Origin: Edaphobacter sp.
GTDB taxonomy: Bacteria; Acidobacteriota; Terriglobia; Terriglobales; Acidobacteriaceae
Length of the DNA stretch: 64,000 nucleotides
Assembly (NCBI RefSeq): GCF_028283685.1
Contig: NZ_JAPWKF010000002.1
Span: 1-64,000 of the forward strand
Direction: 5' to 3'
The number at the start of each line of letters is the position of its first letter. The first letter of the stretch is position 1. Shown one piece after another: positions 9,230 through 18,162 of this stretch. Under the pieces are notes generated by a model, which was not told the DNA's origin, ran no database searches, and saw only the letters and a list, made by a program, of their open reading frames with translations. A program made the position numbers and the translations under genes.

Positions 9230-12200
9230 TTAGAAGGTGAGTTTCAGAGCCGCCTGCACGTTGCGCGGCAGGTTGGCCTGCGCGGTGATGGCGCCGAAGG
9301 TGGAAGAGCCGAACTGGGTATTCGGCAGACCGAACTGCACCTTGTTGAGGACGTTGAAGGCCTCCAGCCGGAACTGCATGGCCAGGGTTTCGTGGATGGG
9401 GAAGTCCTTGATGACGGAGAGGTCGTCCTGAAATCCTGTCGGCCCGCGCAGACGGCCGGAGGAGCGCGGAACGTCGCCCAGTTCGAAGGCCTGCGAGAGA
9501 CGGAAGGCCGCGGGGTTGAGGTAAGCCTGCATCTGGCCTGTCCCGCCGAGACGCTTGCGAACGTCGCCCGAGGTTAGAGGAGTAGCTCCCTGCACAAACG
9601 TGGGGCGAGAGCCGGAGAAGGCTTGTCCGCCCGTCTGTGTGATGCCCAGCGGGAAGCCGGACTGGATCGAGATGATGGTATTCAGCTTCCAGCTGCCGAT
9701 CAGTTGATTCACGAAGCCGTTGACTCCACCACCGAATCTCTGCCCGCGACCGAAGGGAAGCGAGTAGTTGGCGTTGGCGACGAAGCGCTGCGGCACATCA
9801 GACGTCAGCACTGACCACTCGTGATCGCGGATGTGATAGCTGTTCTGAATATCGGGCGTTCCATTGGCGTTCAGGAAGCCGGTAAGCAGCGGCGACGTGT
9901 TGCCCATCAGCTTGGAGAAGGTGTAGCTGAGCGTGGCCGACAGGTTCTTCGATCGCTGAATCGTGATGAAGGCCTGTGCGCCATGAAACATCGATGCTCC
10001 GATGCCGTCCTGGTTAACCGTCAGCGAGGAGTTGTTCATCGCCGTATTGGAGACGTACTGCGGAAATGCTGCCAACAGCTGCGCACGCTGCACTGTGGTC
10101 GCCGCGAGTGGGCCGGTCGTGACCTTTCCATAGAAAGGGTTCGGTACGGCAGCCTGCAGGTAGGCGATCTGCGCGGCACTGCCTGGCGCTCCCCAGTACT
10201 GATCGCGCAGGTCGTTGGGGCGGAAGTTGATGGGAAGGTGAACGCCGTGGCTGCCGACGTAGTTCAAGTGCAGCACGATGCCGTTGGCGATCTGCCGTTC
10301 CACGCTGACGTTCCACTGCTGGGAGTACGACATCGGCGTGTCATATTGCACGCCCGCTACGCTGGTTCCTGTTCCGACCGTCACGCCGGCGGCTGACCCC
10401 GCGGGTAGCAGAACACCGTTGGGGAAGGGGTTGGTCATCGTCGTCGTAGGTACGTTGGTGGAGGCGAAGATGGTCTGTGTCGTTTGCGACGAGCCCAGTG
10501 TGCTCGACAGGTAGAAGCGCTGCGAGGTTGGTAAGTAAAGAATGCCGTATGCCCCGCGCAGCACAGTCTTGTCGTCGGCCTGGAAGGCGAGGCCGAAGCG
10601 CGGAGCGAACTTGTTGTACGAGGTCTTCCAGGTGCGTGTCGGGAAGTCGGAGCCGAGGTAGCGCGCGCCACCGGTGAAGGGAAGCGTCGAGGATGAGAGT
10701 GGGTTCGCTACATTCAGGTCAATATCGGCCCACTGATTATGCCGCTCCTTCATCCCGGTCTCGATCTCATAGCGCAGACCGAGATTCAGCGTCAGTCTAG
10801 GGTTGATCTTCCAGTCGTCCTGGAAGTACATGGCGTTGTACCACTGGTCATAGGCAGGCTTTACCTGGCGGGTGAGGCTGGCCGAGGTGAAGGTGCCCAA
10901 CATGTAGGCGGCGAAGGCATCGAACTGCGACTGCCCTGAAGGGACGGCCCCGCTGACGGTCGGGCCGTTGGTCAGCGTCGTGTCGAAGGTGAGGGTGCCG
11001 GGACCGTTGCTTGCGCTCTGCTGGTGCTCAAGAATCAGCCGCCCGTCATAGCCAAAGGTCAGGGTCTGCTTGCCGCGCTGCCACACGGCAGTTGAGGCGA
11101 GCGAGTGGGTGTAGTGCTCCCAGCGATTGGTGTTTGCTGCATACGACATGTTGGCGTAGCCGTTGATGGAGACAAAGGGCAGGCCAGTAAGCTGCTGCTG
11201 GTTGTCGAGGTTTCCGCTGTAGCCGTAGTCCGACGCTGTGTAGCCGGTATAGTTCTGCGGAATCTGGAAGTTCTTCTGGTAGGAGAAGCCGTAAGCCGTC
11301 TGCACCAGAAAGTTCGGCGAGAGGGTCCAGCTGTCGCCCACGGCGAAGAGATAGCCATGAAGCTCCTGGTTGATGCCGCTCGGCCCGGTGGGCTGGTTGA
11401 AGATGTCGTTCTCGTGGTGGGTGTTTACGTCTCGTGTGCCGCGCGCGAAGACGCGCTGTGCAGCGGAGAAGTTATGGTCGACGCGGAAGTTGAACTGGTC
11501 TTCCTTGTCGATGTAGGTATTGGCATAGCTGTAGTTGTTCGCTGTGCCGCTGGCGTTGGGCAGCGGATAGAACTGCAGCAGCTTCAGCGCGGTGGAGTTC
11601 GGATTGGCGATTGCACGTCCGGCGGCATAGCAGGTGCCCGCGACGCAGGCCGGCGCCAGCAGCTGACGGGTGGAGCCTACTGTGGAATAGGGATCGTAGA
11701 TGGGGTTGAGAGCCTCGGTGAAGACACCCTGCCGCATCAGCGTGGTGGGAACCGTCGCCGTGGTGAAGGCATTGGAGGTATTGCGGGTGGCCTCCCAGCC
11801 GAAGGTGAAGAAGGTCTTGTTCCTGCCGTCGTAGATCTTCGGCAGCCAGACCGGGCCGTTCACAAAGACACCGTACTGGTTGTAGCGATGCGGCAGGCGG
11901 AAGTCGTCGCGCCCGGGGATGGGGTAGATGCCGGTGCGCTTGGTGAAATAATTCGCAGCGTCCAGCTTGTCGTTGCGGAAATATTCGTACGCCGTGCCGT
12001 GAAAGTTGTTGGCTCCCGACTTGGTGACGATGTTCAGAATACCGCCCGAGGAGCGACCGAACTGCGACGATGGTACCGAGGTGATGACCTTGAACTGATC
12101 GACGACCTCGACCGAGGGCGTCAGGGCAGGCTGGCCCTGGCAGCAGACCGTGATCGGTACGCCGTCAAGCAGCACTTCGTTCGATCCGCTGGCTCCGCCG

Positions 12201-12787
12201 TTGGACTCGAAGTTGTTGGTTGCCGCTGCGACGACGGCTCCGCGCACTGTCGCCACGCCCGCGCCGAACGATCCTCCGGGGTTGATGCCGGGGGAGAGAG
12301 CGGCCAGCCCATATGGGTTACGGCCGTTCAGGGGAAGATCGCTCACCTGCCGGGCGCCGACGGTGTAGCTGATGGTCGCGTCGTTGACCTCGAGGTCGGC
12401 CATGCCGGCGGATTGCACATCGATCGTCTCGGTGCTGCTGCCGACCTCAAGCGAAAGGTCCACGCTGACGTTCTGGTTGACCGTCAGCGTGATCTCGGTG
12501 GTGGCGGTCTTGAAGCCGGCCTGTGTGACCTGCACGCGATAGGGGCCGGTCTGCAGGGACGGGAAGTTGTAAATGCCGTCCTGGTTGGTGACGCTCTTCT
12601 GCACGAGGCCGGTATCGGACTTGGTCAGCGTGACCTGGCCTCCCGGGATAATGGCGCCCGTATTGTCGGTAATGCGTCCGGTAATGGTGCTGTTCGCAAC
12701 CTGGGCCTGGGCAAAGTGGCCTAGCAGCAAAAGCGAAATCACAATAGCAAACCGCCGGGAGAGAGTTTGCATTTTCTGGAGGTACAT
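9230..12787 (-). CDS. Oar-like TonB-dependent receptor with carboxypeptidase regulatory domain
   Basis: A 1185-residue outer-membrane protein of the large acidobacterial Oar-like type. A signal peptide (about 1-29) precedes a carboxypeptidase-like domain (STITGRITDNTGAIIPGG onwards, about 33-115). A plug region follows, with the motif QVSDLPLNGRNPYGLAALSPG and RSSGGILNIVTKSG. The barrel contains the typical NLGLRYEIETG and FAPRFGLAFQ elements and ends in ALKLTF. Such receptors are believed to import oligosaccharides or other large substrates; the substrate is not evident. It is the last gene of a minus-strand group with an FAD oxidoreductase and a membrane-bound regulator. A 27-bp palindrome lies upstream. 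Confidence 0.92.
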   Translation of the reverse strand: MYLQKMQTLSRRFAIVISLLLLGHFAQAQVANSTITGRITDNTGAIIPGGQVTLTKSDTGLVQKSVTNQDGIYNFPSLQTGPYRVQVTQAGFKTATTEITLTVNQNVSVDLSLEVGSSTETIDVQSAGMADLEVNDATISYTVGARQVSDLPLNGRNPYGLAALSPGINPGGSFGAGVATVRGAVVAAATNNFESNGGASGSNEVLLDGVPITVCCQGQPALTPSVEVVDQFKVITSVPSSQFGRSSGGILNIVTKSGANNFHGTAYEYFRNDKLDAANYFTKRTGIYPIPGRDDFRLPHRYNQYGVFVNGPVWLPKIYDGRNKTFFTFGWEATRNTSNAFTTATVPTTLMRQGVFTEALNPIYDPYSTVGSTRQLLAPACVAGTCYAAGRAIANPNSTALKLLQFYPLPNASGTANNYSYANTYIDKEDQFNFRVDHNFSAAQRVFARGTRDVNTHHENDIFNQPTGPSGINQELHGYLFAVGDSWTLSPNFLVQTAYGFSYQKNFQIPQNYTGYTASDYGYSGNLDNQQQLTGLPFVSINGYANMSYAANTNRWEHYTHSLASTAVWQRGKQTLTFGYDGRLILEHQQSASNGPGTLTFDTTLTNGPTVSGAVPSGQSQFDAFAAYMLGTFTSASLTRQVKPAYDQWYNAMYFQDDWKINPRLTLNLGLRYEIETGMKERHNQWADIDLNVANPLSSSTLPFTGGARYLGSDFPTRTWKTSYNKFAPRFGLAFQADDKTVLRGAYGILYLPTSQRFYLSSTLGSSQTTQTIFASTNVPTTTMTNPFPNGVLLPAGSAAGVTVGTGTSVAGVQYDTPMSYSQQWNVSVERQIANGIVLHLNYVGSHGVHLPINFRPNDLRDQYWGAPGSAAQIAYLQAAVPNPFYGKVTTGPLAATTVQRAQLLAAFPQYVSNTAMNNSSLTVNQDGIGASMFHGAQAFITIQRSKNLSATLSYTFSKLMGNTSPLLTGFLNANGTPDIQNSYHIRDHEWSVLTSDVPQRFVANANYSLPFGRGQRFGGGVNGFVNQLIGSWKLNTIISIQSGFPLGITQTGGQAFSGSRPTFVQGATPLTSGDVRKRLGGTGQMQAYLNPAAFRLSQAFELGDVPRSSGRLRGPTGFQDDLSVIKDFPIHETLAMQFRLEAFNVLNKVQFGLPNTQFGSSTFGAITAQANLPRNVQAALKLTF

Positions 12788-12910
12788 CGATGGGCCTCTT
12801 CCTGAGTTGAAAACTGCCTCCGAACGGAGCCTCGCTTTTTCACAACGCGAGACTTGCCGTTCGGATTTCGGCGGTAACTATCGTTTCGCCATCGATACCT
12901 CGTCCAGTTC

Positions 12911-12937
12911 CATGCTGTTACGTTACGTAACAGCATG
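12911..12937. promoter_or_regulatory. Perfect 13-bp inverted repeat, candidate operator
   Basis: CATGCTGTTACGT, one central base, then its exact reverse complement. It lies 124-150 bases upstream of the receptor start and downstream of the FAD oxidoreductase stop. There is no strong T-run on the minus strand, so an operator is more likely than a terminator. It contains GTTACGTTACG, the same 11-mer found in front of the sugar transporter operon near 49570. Confidence 0.6.
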
Positions 12938-12983
12938 TTTGTTTTCATGTAGATACGGGAGTTTCCGCGACGAAAACGTTCTG

Positions 12984-14588
12984 TTACTGCGCTGCCTGAT
13001 CGAGGTGCAGGATGGCGCCGTGCTCGTTCAGGTTCTTCTGCAGCTCGGCCACGCTGATCTTCTGGACAGGTATTTTCGCGTGAACCGCCATTGCCGCAGC
13101 CACTCCCGCAGCCTGCCCGACGATCATGTACTGAGGCTCCATTCGCACCGAGGAATAGGCCACATGCGAGGCCGAAAGGCAGACCGGCACCAGCAGATTC
13201 TCCGCCTCCTGTGGCTTGGGGAGGATTGATCGGAAGGAGATCTCGTACGGGTTCACCGGCACCTGCACATCGCCCTCGTTTCGCACGGAGCCGTCGGGCA
13301 TGGCGACGCGCTGAATATTGTGCGAGTCGCTGTTGTAGGAGCCCATGCCGACCGAGTCCGGCTTCGTGCGATCGGTCTGCAGGTCGGCCTGATGCATCAC
13401 GTACTCGCCCACCATGCGCCGTCCCTCGCGGATGTAGAGCTGGTTGGGCCAGTGGTCGGTGTCGGCGAACTCGTCTTTGGCGCGTCCCCAACTATTTGTT
13501 TCAGCGCGCAATGACTCCGGCACGCTCGGGTCGGAGGACAGAAACCACAGAAAAGACTGGGTATAGAGCATGTGCGCGTCCCAGATGCGTTTGCGCTCGG
13601 CGTAGCTGGCGTCGGGATAGCTCCAGCTTTTTCCGATGTAGTCGGTCGAAAACGGGCCATTGTTATTAAAGTCGGCCTCGTGGTTGGGAATCGCGACCGG
13701 ATTCATCACGTCGCCCAGCTTCGGCGCGCGGTTCATGTGCTCGGGGAACTCCTTCAGGTAGCGTGCCAGCAGGGCAAATCGCGCGGCGTTGTATCCGGCG
13801 GGCCTGGTCCAGGGAAGCCGGTTCGCCGGATCGTTGGTCAGGATCAGGCGAAGGTTATACGACTGCACCTTCTTGTCGCCCTCGCCGTTGTCTCCCATGG
13901 GGCCGGGATCGACCTCCGGCATCAGCTTGTGATGGTCGTCGTAGGGCGAGATCTTCCAGCGGAACTGATGCTGCGGCGTGTCCACGCGGACGCCAGCCAG
14001 GCTCTCGTCATAGACCTTGGTCGATTCGCGGCCGACGGTATAGGTGATCTTTGCCTGCGCCATCAGATCGCCCTCGTAGGAGCAGTCGGCGTAGACCTTC
14101 GCCTCCCAGCTCTTGCCGTCTTCGGTGGCAAGGCCTGTGACGTGCGTACCCGTCTTCGTGACGCCGCCCTTCTCCTTCAGGCGCTCGTGAAAGCGGACCT
14201 CGACGCCGGTCTTCTTCAGCCACTCGGTAAAGATGGCCTCGCCGACGTGGGGCTCGGAGAGCCAGTCGAACCGTTCATCGAGGGTCTCCGACTGCGGGCC
14301 GTAATGGGCTGCCGCCTGGCGATAGAAGTCGCGGGCATAACCGCCGATGACGTGAAAGTTGGCGGTATCGGTGGCAGACAGCCCGCCAGTCACCATGCCG
14401 CCGAGGTGCGTCCCCGGCTCCAGCAGGATCACGTGCAGACCCTCCCGCGCCGCGGCGTAGGAGGTCATCACACCGGAGGCCGTTCCTCCGTAGACGATCA
14501 GGTCGGCTTGCTGCGCGGGAGGTACCGCCGCAAAGGCCGAAGTGGTAACAGAAAATAGAGCAGGCAAAAGAATGCGTAAAGATCTCAT
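12984..14588 (-). CDS. Secreted FAD-dependent oxidoreductase (FAD_oxidored family)
   Basis: A protein of about 534 residues with a signal peptide (about 1-20) and an N-terminal Rossmann motif DLIVYGGTASGVMTSYAAAREG, followed by ILLEPGTHLGGMVTGG, typical of the FAD-binding oxidoreductase family PF12831. A second nucleotide-related segment near the C-terminus (MIVGQAAGVAAAMA) closes the FAD domain. The substrate is unknown. An alternative ATG six codons upstream (14606) is possible; neither has a clear ribosome site, and 14588 gives the cleaner signal peptide. It follows the membrane regulator by 63 bases and precedes the Oar-like receptor, so it probably acts on what that receptor brings in. 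Confidence 0.85.
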   Translation of the reverse strand: MRSLRILLPALFSVTTSAFAAVPPAQQADLIVYGGTASGVMTSYAAAREGLHVILLEPGTHLGGMVTGGLSATDTANFHVIGGYARDFYRQAAAHYGPQSETLDERFDWLSEPHVGEAIFTEWLKKTGVEVRFHERLKEKGGVTKTGTHVTGLATEDGKSWEAKVYADCSYEGDLMAQAKITYTVGRESTKVYDESLAGVRVDTPQHQFRWKISPYDDHHKLMPEVDPGPMGDNGEGDKKVQSYNLRLILTNDPANRLPWTRPAGYNAARFALLARYLKEFPEHMNRAPKLGDVMNPVAIPNHEADFNNNGPFSTDYIGKSWSYPDASYAERKRIWDAHMLYTQSFLWFLSSDPSVPESLRAETNSWGRAKDEFADTDHWPNQLYIREGRRMVGEYVMHQADLQTDRTKPDSVGMGSYNSDSHNIQRVAMPDGSVRNEGDVQVPVNPYEISFRSILPKPQEAENLLVPVCLSASHVAYSSVRMEPQYMIVGQAAGVAAAMAVHAKIPVQKISVAELQKNLNEHGAILHLDQAAQ

Positions 14589-14638
14589 GGCCGATGATGG
14601 TGCCATGCCGTAACCATGATTGGCACGTTTCCTGCGGT

Positions 14639-14657
14639 ATGTTACGCGCTGTTACAT
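14639..14657. promoter_or_regulatory. Imperfect inverted repeat with GTTAC half-sites
   Basis: ATGTTAC, a 5-base spacer, then GTTACAT: a 7-bp inverted repeat with one mismatch. It overlaps the stop codon of the regulator gene and lies 50-70 bases before the FAD oxidoreductase start. The half-site resembles those in the 12911-12937 palindrome, so both may bind one regulator; this is inference. Confidence 0.4.
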
Positions 14658-15968
14658 CGAATTTGCAGGGGCTTGCGCGCGATAGGCGTGCATGGCGACC
14701 GGCCATGATCGCAGCGGTTTATTGCTCTCCACCTCGGTCTGGACGACCATCTCGAAGAAGGGTGGCGAGCCGTGCCGTCGCCACATCTCGTCGATCGAGT
14801 TCGACCCGGCCGACGAAGAGAGTAGAGTCACCATCGCCCCCGTACGTGCCGACTCCAACAGCAGTAGCTTCAGCCCGGGAGCCCGCCCCGGCAGCAGCGC
14901 GATGATCGATGGTTCAATGCTGCGTTGCGCTCCCACACTCACCCGGTCGTAGCGAGCCTGTTCCGACGGCGCCGGACTGGCGTTGGCCACCCAGCGTTCG
15001 TTCATCGACAGGGTGAAGTTCAGCGTCTGGAGGTAAGCATGGAATGGCTGCATCGTCTGATGCGTGCCCAGCATAATGACATTGGCCTCTTCGAGCACCA
15101 TCATCGAGGAGTCGCGGCTCACGTCGAAGGAGACGCGCTGTTTGGCTCCCACCGAGTCGAGATAGCGTGCCATGTCGATCGCCGCCAGCGTATCCCAGGT
15201 GACGGTATAGGGCATCTCCACGCCCGGCGTCCCCAGGTTCTTGATCAGATCGCGAAATTGAGGGTCATCGTCGATGTGGCTATAGTCGTTGACCTTCGTC
15301 GAGCGAAGGCGGAAGGTGGGTGCTCCGGAGAAATGAAAGAACACAGGTGTCGGCAGGATGATCTTGATGGGCTCCTCGCCCTGCAGAAAACGCGCCCAGA
15401 AGGTGGTCGGCTTCGGCTGCTCGACGGCATAGCTCTTCTGCAGCGTGTGATATTTCCAACCCAGCAGGCCAACGGTGACCGCAAGCGCAAGGCATAATCC
15501 TGCGAGTACCGGAAGCAGGTATGGCCGCAGCCCGTCCGTCCACGATGTTTCGACAGGGAGCGCAATCTCTTCGGGCTCCTCGACCGTGGGCAACGGGTCG
15601 AGCGCCATCAGTTGATGGGTGCCGGTCGGGATGACCAGCATCTCCGTCTCACCCGGCTCGCTCTGGTAATAGTCCTTCAGCTTCCGGCGCAGGCGCGAGA
15701 TGTGTACACGTACGGAGGCATCCACCGTGGAGTCGAAGCTGCTGTTTCGTCCCAGCGCCTCGGTCGCGATGGCGTATTCGCTGACCGTCTCACGGCGCTG
15801 CTCCCACAGGTACGCGAGCAGCTTGCGCTGCGTCTCTGCACGGGCAAACTGCGGGCTCTGCAGAATGTGCTGGACATGCGCCTCCAGGCCGTCGCCTGCC
15901 TCAGAGGGTCGTGCCGGACGTTGCATCTCCGAAGGTGGCGGTGTGGCGATGTCTGCCATGCACGGCAT
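14652..15968 (-). CDS. Membrane-anchored winged-helix transcriptional regulator (CadC/ToxR-like layout)
   Basis: A protein of about 438 residues. A cytoplasmic winged-helix domain (about residues 27-120) includes SVRVHISRLRRKLKDYY, the recognition-helix region of OmpR/CadC-type domains. A single membrane helix lies at about 149-171 (LLPVLAGLCLALAVTVGLLGW) and a non-cytoplasmic sensor-like domain of about 260 residues follows. This layout suits direct coupling of an outside signal to transcription. The longer open frame upstream would overlap the SGNH gene, so the start is placed at 15968 (or 15959), five bases after the SGNH stop. Likely targets are the neighbouring oxidoreductase and receptor genes. 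Confidence 0.8.
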   Translation of the reverse strand: MPCMADIATPPPSEMQRPARPSEAGDGLEAHVQHILQSPQFARAETQRKLLAYLWEQRRETVSEYAIATEALGRNSSFDSTVDASVRVHISRLRRKLKDYYQSEPGETEMLVIPTGTHQLMALDPLPTVEEPEEIALPVETSWTDGLRPYLLPVLAGLCLALAVTVGLLGWKYHTLQKSYAVEQPKPTTFWARFLQGEEPIKIILPTPVFFHFSGAPTFRLRSTKVNDYSHIDDDPQFRDLIKNLGTPGVEMPYTVTWDTLAAIDMARYLDSVGAKQRVSFDVSRDSSMMVLEEANVIMLGTHQTMQPFHAYLQTLNFTLSMNERWVANASPAPSEQARYDRVSVGAQRSIEPSIIALLPGRAPGLKLLLLESARTGAMVTLLSSSAGSNSIDEMWRRHGSPPFFEMVVQTEVESNKPLRSWPVAMHAYRAQAPANSM

Positions 15969-15973
15969 TCTAT

Positions 15974-16711
15974 CTACTGTGCTGTACGACTGTCTCGGCC
16001 CGCTGTCCGCTCCTGATGGAAGAGCCGCTGCAGCTGCGCGGGATAGGTCTGTTTGCCTTCGGCTGCAACTCCCGGTGCCCTGACTCCGATACCGTACGTC
16101 AGGCTGTCGCCCATGCAAAGGACCGTATCGGTATCCCTCATCCGGGAGGGCAGCGCAGAGCGAACGGTCTCTGCGAGCAAAGCATAGCCCTTCGCCGTGA
16201 GATGAACGCCATCGGTGCTTAACTCGTCCGTCGGGCCTCCGGCGCGAATCAACGCTGCGTGGAAGTCAGCGACCGCCATTTTGTCTGTGTGCGCAATGTG
16301 CTCAAGCGCGTCATCGAGCCGCCTGATTCGTTCCTCCGGAGAGACATCTCCGTAGACGCTGGCGTTGTGCCGCTGCAGCAGCCGCTTCGTGTCGGGCTCG
16401 TGAACGAGCACGATCACAACCGTCGCGCCCGCATCCCGCGAGCGCTTCACCATCGAAGAGACATGCTCTGCCGTCTGCTTGACGGGGAGAAACTTCTTAT
16501 CGTTGACCGCATCGTTCATGCCGACAAAGATCACGACAGCCTGCGGATGATATTGCGTGAGGGCCTTGTCCAAACGCAGATCGACCTCGGCGCTGCTCTC
16601 GCCCGGCACGCCATCATTCACGACGCGGACGGCGGCTTGTGAGGCACAGCAGAGAGCGGGAATGGCGCAGAGCGCAACAAGAGAGAGCGCGATGAACCGT
16701 CTTTTACGCAC
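15974..16711 (-). CDS. Secreted SGNH hydrolase with circularly permuted motif order
   Basis: A 245-residue protein with a signal peptide (about 1-26). All four SGNH/GDSL blocks are present but in an unusual order: block II (NDGVPGESS, 32-40), block III (GMND, 64-67), block V (TDGVHLTAKGY, 166-176) and only then block I (CMGDSLTYGIG, 199-209), near the C-terminus. In the usual family (for example TesA) block I is N-terminal and is followed by a YPAQL-type helix and then block II. Here the C-terminus ends shortly after TYPAQLQRLFHQ and the mature N-terminus begins just before block II. Catalytic Ser203, Asp167 and His170 are all there, so an esterase or lipase is plausible. It is the first gene of the regulator-oxidoreductase group. 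Confidence 0.85.
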   Translation of the reverse strand: MRKRRFIALSLVALCAIPALCCASQAAVRVVNDGVPGESSAEVDLRLDKALTQYHPQAVVIFVGMNDAVNDKKFLPVKQTAEHVSSMVKRSRDAGATVVIVLVHEPDTKRLLQRHNASVYGDVSPEERIRRLDDALEHIAHTDKMAVADFHAALIRAGGPTDELSTDGVHLTAKGYALLAETVRSALPSRMRDTDTVLCMGDSLTYGIGVRAPGVAAEGKQTYPAQLQRLFHQERTAGRDSRTAQ

Positions 16712-16746
16712 GCAACGACTCTAGCATCGTCGCGCAGTTCTTAATG

Positions 16747-18162
16747 TTATTGAACCGTCTGTGTCGTCAAGGCCCGCGCGGCATTGCGGGAGTCGCGGAT
16801 CAGGTCGGGCAGACCGACGCCGCGATAGCCGTTGCCCAACAACACAAGATTGCCGATTGTGTCGATCCTGCGCTCCAGCTCGGCCATGCGCTCCAGATGA
16901 CCGACGGCATACTGCGGCAGCGAGAGCGGAAGTCTGCGCACAACGGTGACGCGCGGCTCCGGCAGTGGCCCGAGGATGCGTGCCAGCTCCAGGCGGGCGA
17001 CAGCGGCGATCTCGTCGTTGCCGCAGCGCATCAGCCGTTCGGCTGCGTGTCCGCCAAAGAAGGCGCGCAGCAGGCATCCGCCTTTCGGAATGCGTCCGGC
17101 GTATTTCTGATGCATAAAGGTACACGCCATCAGCAGCGTGTTCTCCGCTGATCCGGGAGGGACGAGGAAACCGAAGCCAGGTGGCAGTGTGATCTGCTTG
17201 CCATCTTCAAAGCCGAAGCCGACCACGACGGCTGAACTGGCCTCCTCGGGCATGAGCGGCTTGATCTCCGCATCAAGCGGAGTCAGAAGCTCACTGGCTA
17301 CATGCACCGGAGTTGCCAGCAGTACGGTATCGAAGTGTTCCGTCTCTGTTGGTCCGTGGCTCACGGAGAAGCTGATCTGCCAACCGCTTTTGTCGCGCTC
17401 GAGTGCGGTCACCTTTGTGCCGAGCCGCACCCACGTCGGAGGAATCGCCGCAACCATACGATCGATCAGCGTGCCGAGACCGCTGCGCAACGAGGTGAAG
17501 ATCGAACTCTTCTTTCCACTTCCAACTTTGGCGCGCAGTGCCTCGATGAGGCTGCCGTGTTCGCGCTCCATTGCGACGAAAGGGGCCATTACCGCGCGTA
17601 CGCTCAACTTTGAGACATCGCCGCCCAGCACGCCGCTCAGCAGAGGTGCGCCGATCTTCACCAGCACCTCGTTGCCGAAGTGCCGTTCGACAAATGCGGC
17701 AACGCTTTCGTCATGATCCGGCGCCGCAGCTTTCAACTCTTCGGCGCGGTTCACTTCGTCGTGAAAGGCCGCGCGGGCCGTGTCGCTGAAGAGAGTGGTG
17801 GCATCCAGTGCTGCCAGGTCTGTCGGCACCATCATGCGCATGCCGTCGGGCACGGGTTTCAGCACGCCGTCGACCAGCACATATGTTCTGCGGCCCTCAT
17901 CGCTGGAAGGGAGGAGTTCATCCTCAAGCCCCAGCTCTACCGCCAGCTCACGCGCCCATGGCTTCTCGGTCACCCATCCGTCTGGCCCGCCTTCGATCAC
18001 GAAGCCGCCTTCACGGATCGTCTCAACAATGCCACCCAGCCGCGACGATGCCTCAAAGAGCGTGACCTTGATCTCGCCGCCATGATGACGACGCGAGCTT
18101 GCCAGCTCATACGCCGCTGCGACGCCCGCAGTTCCGCCGCCAATGATGGCGATTCGCTTCAC
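16747..18162 (-). CDS. hemG: Protoporphyrinogen oxidase (HemY-type, oxygen-dependent)
   Basis: A 471-residue FAD enzyme that oxidises protoporphyrinogen IX (or coproporphyrinogen III in some lineages) to the porphyrin. The N-terminal IAIIGGGTAGVAAAYEL is the FAD Rossmann motif, followed by FEASSRLGGIVETI and the VIEGGPDGWVTEKP signature of the PPOX family; the C-terminal GNGYRGVGLPDLI closes the FAD site. Length matches HemY-type enzymes (about 470). The start codon is GTG and overlaps the ferrochelatase stop as GTGA, a sign of translational coupling. It is the third gene of hemE-hemH-hemG. The gene symbol hemY is also used. Confidence 0.93.
   Translation of the reverse strand: MKRIAIIGGGTAGVAAAYELASSRRHHGGEIKVTLFEASSRLGGIVETIREGGFVIEGGPDGWVTEKPWARELAVELGLEDELLPSSDEGRRTYVLVDGVLKPVPDGMRMMVPTDLAALDATTLFSDTARAAFHDEVNRAEELKAAAPDHDESVAAFVERHFGNEVLVKIGAPLLSGVLGGDVSKLSVRAVMAPFVAMEREHGSLIEALRAKVGSGKKSSIFTSLRSGLGTLIDRMVAAIPPTWVRLGTKVTALERDKSGWQISFSVSHGPTETEHFDTVLLATPVHVASELLTPLDAEIKPLMPEEASSAVVVGFGFEDGKQITLPPGFGFLVPPGSAENTLLMACTFMHQKYAGRIPKGGCLLRAFFGGHAAERLMRCGNDEIAAVARLELARILGPLPEPRVTVVRRLPLSLPQYAVGHLERMAELERRIDTIGNLVLLGNGYRGVGLPDLIRDSRNAARALTTQTVQ

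Noticed and set aside
11105-12724. Open frame of 539 codons on the plus strand
   Set aside because: Antisense to the Oar-like receptor gene, no domain or ribosome site; a shadow frame.
12911-12937. The palindrome as a rho-independent terminator
   Set aside because: The stem is not GC-rich and lacks a T-run on the strand that carries the genes.
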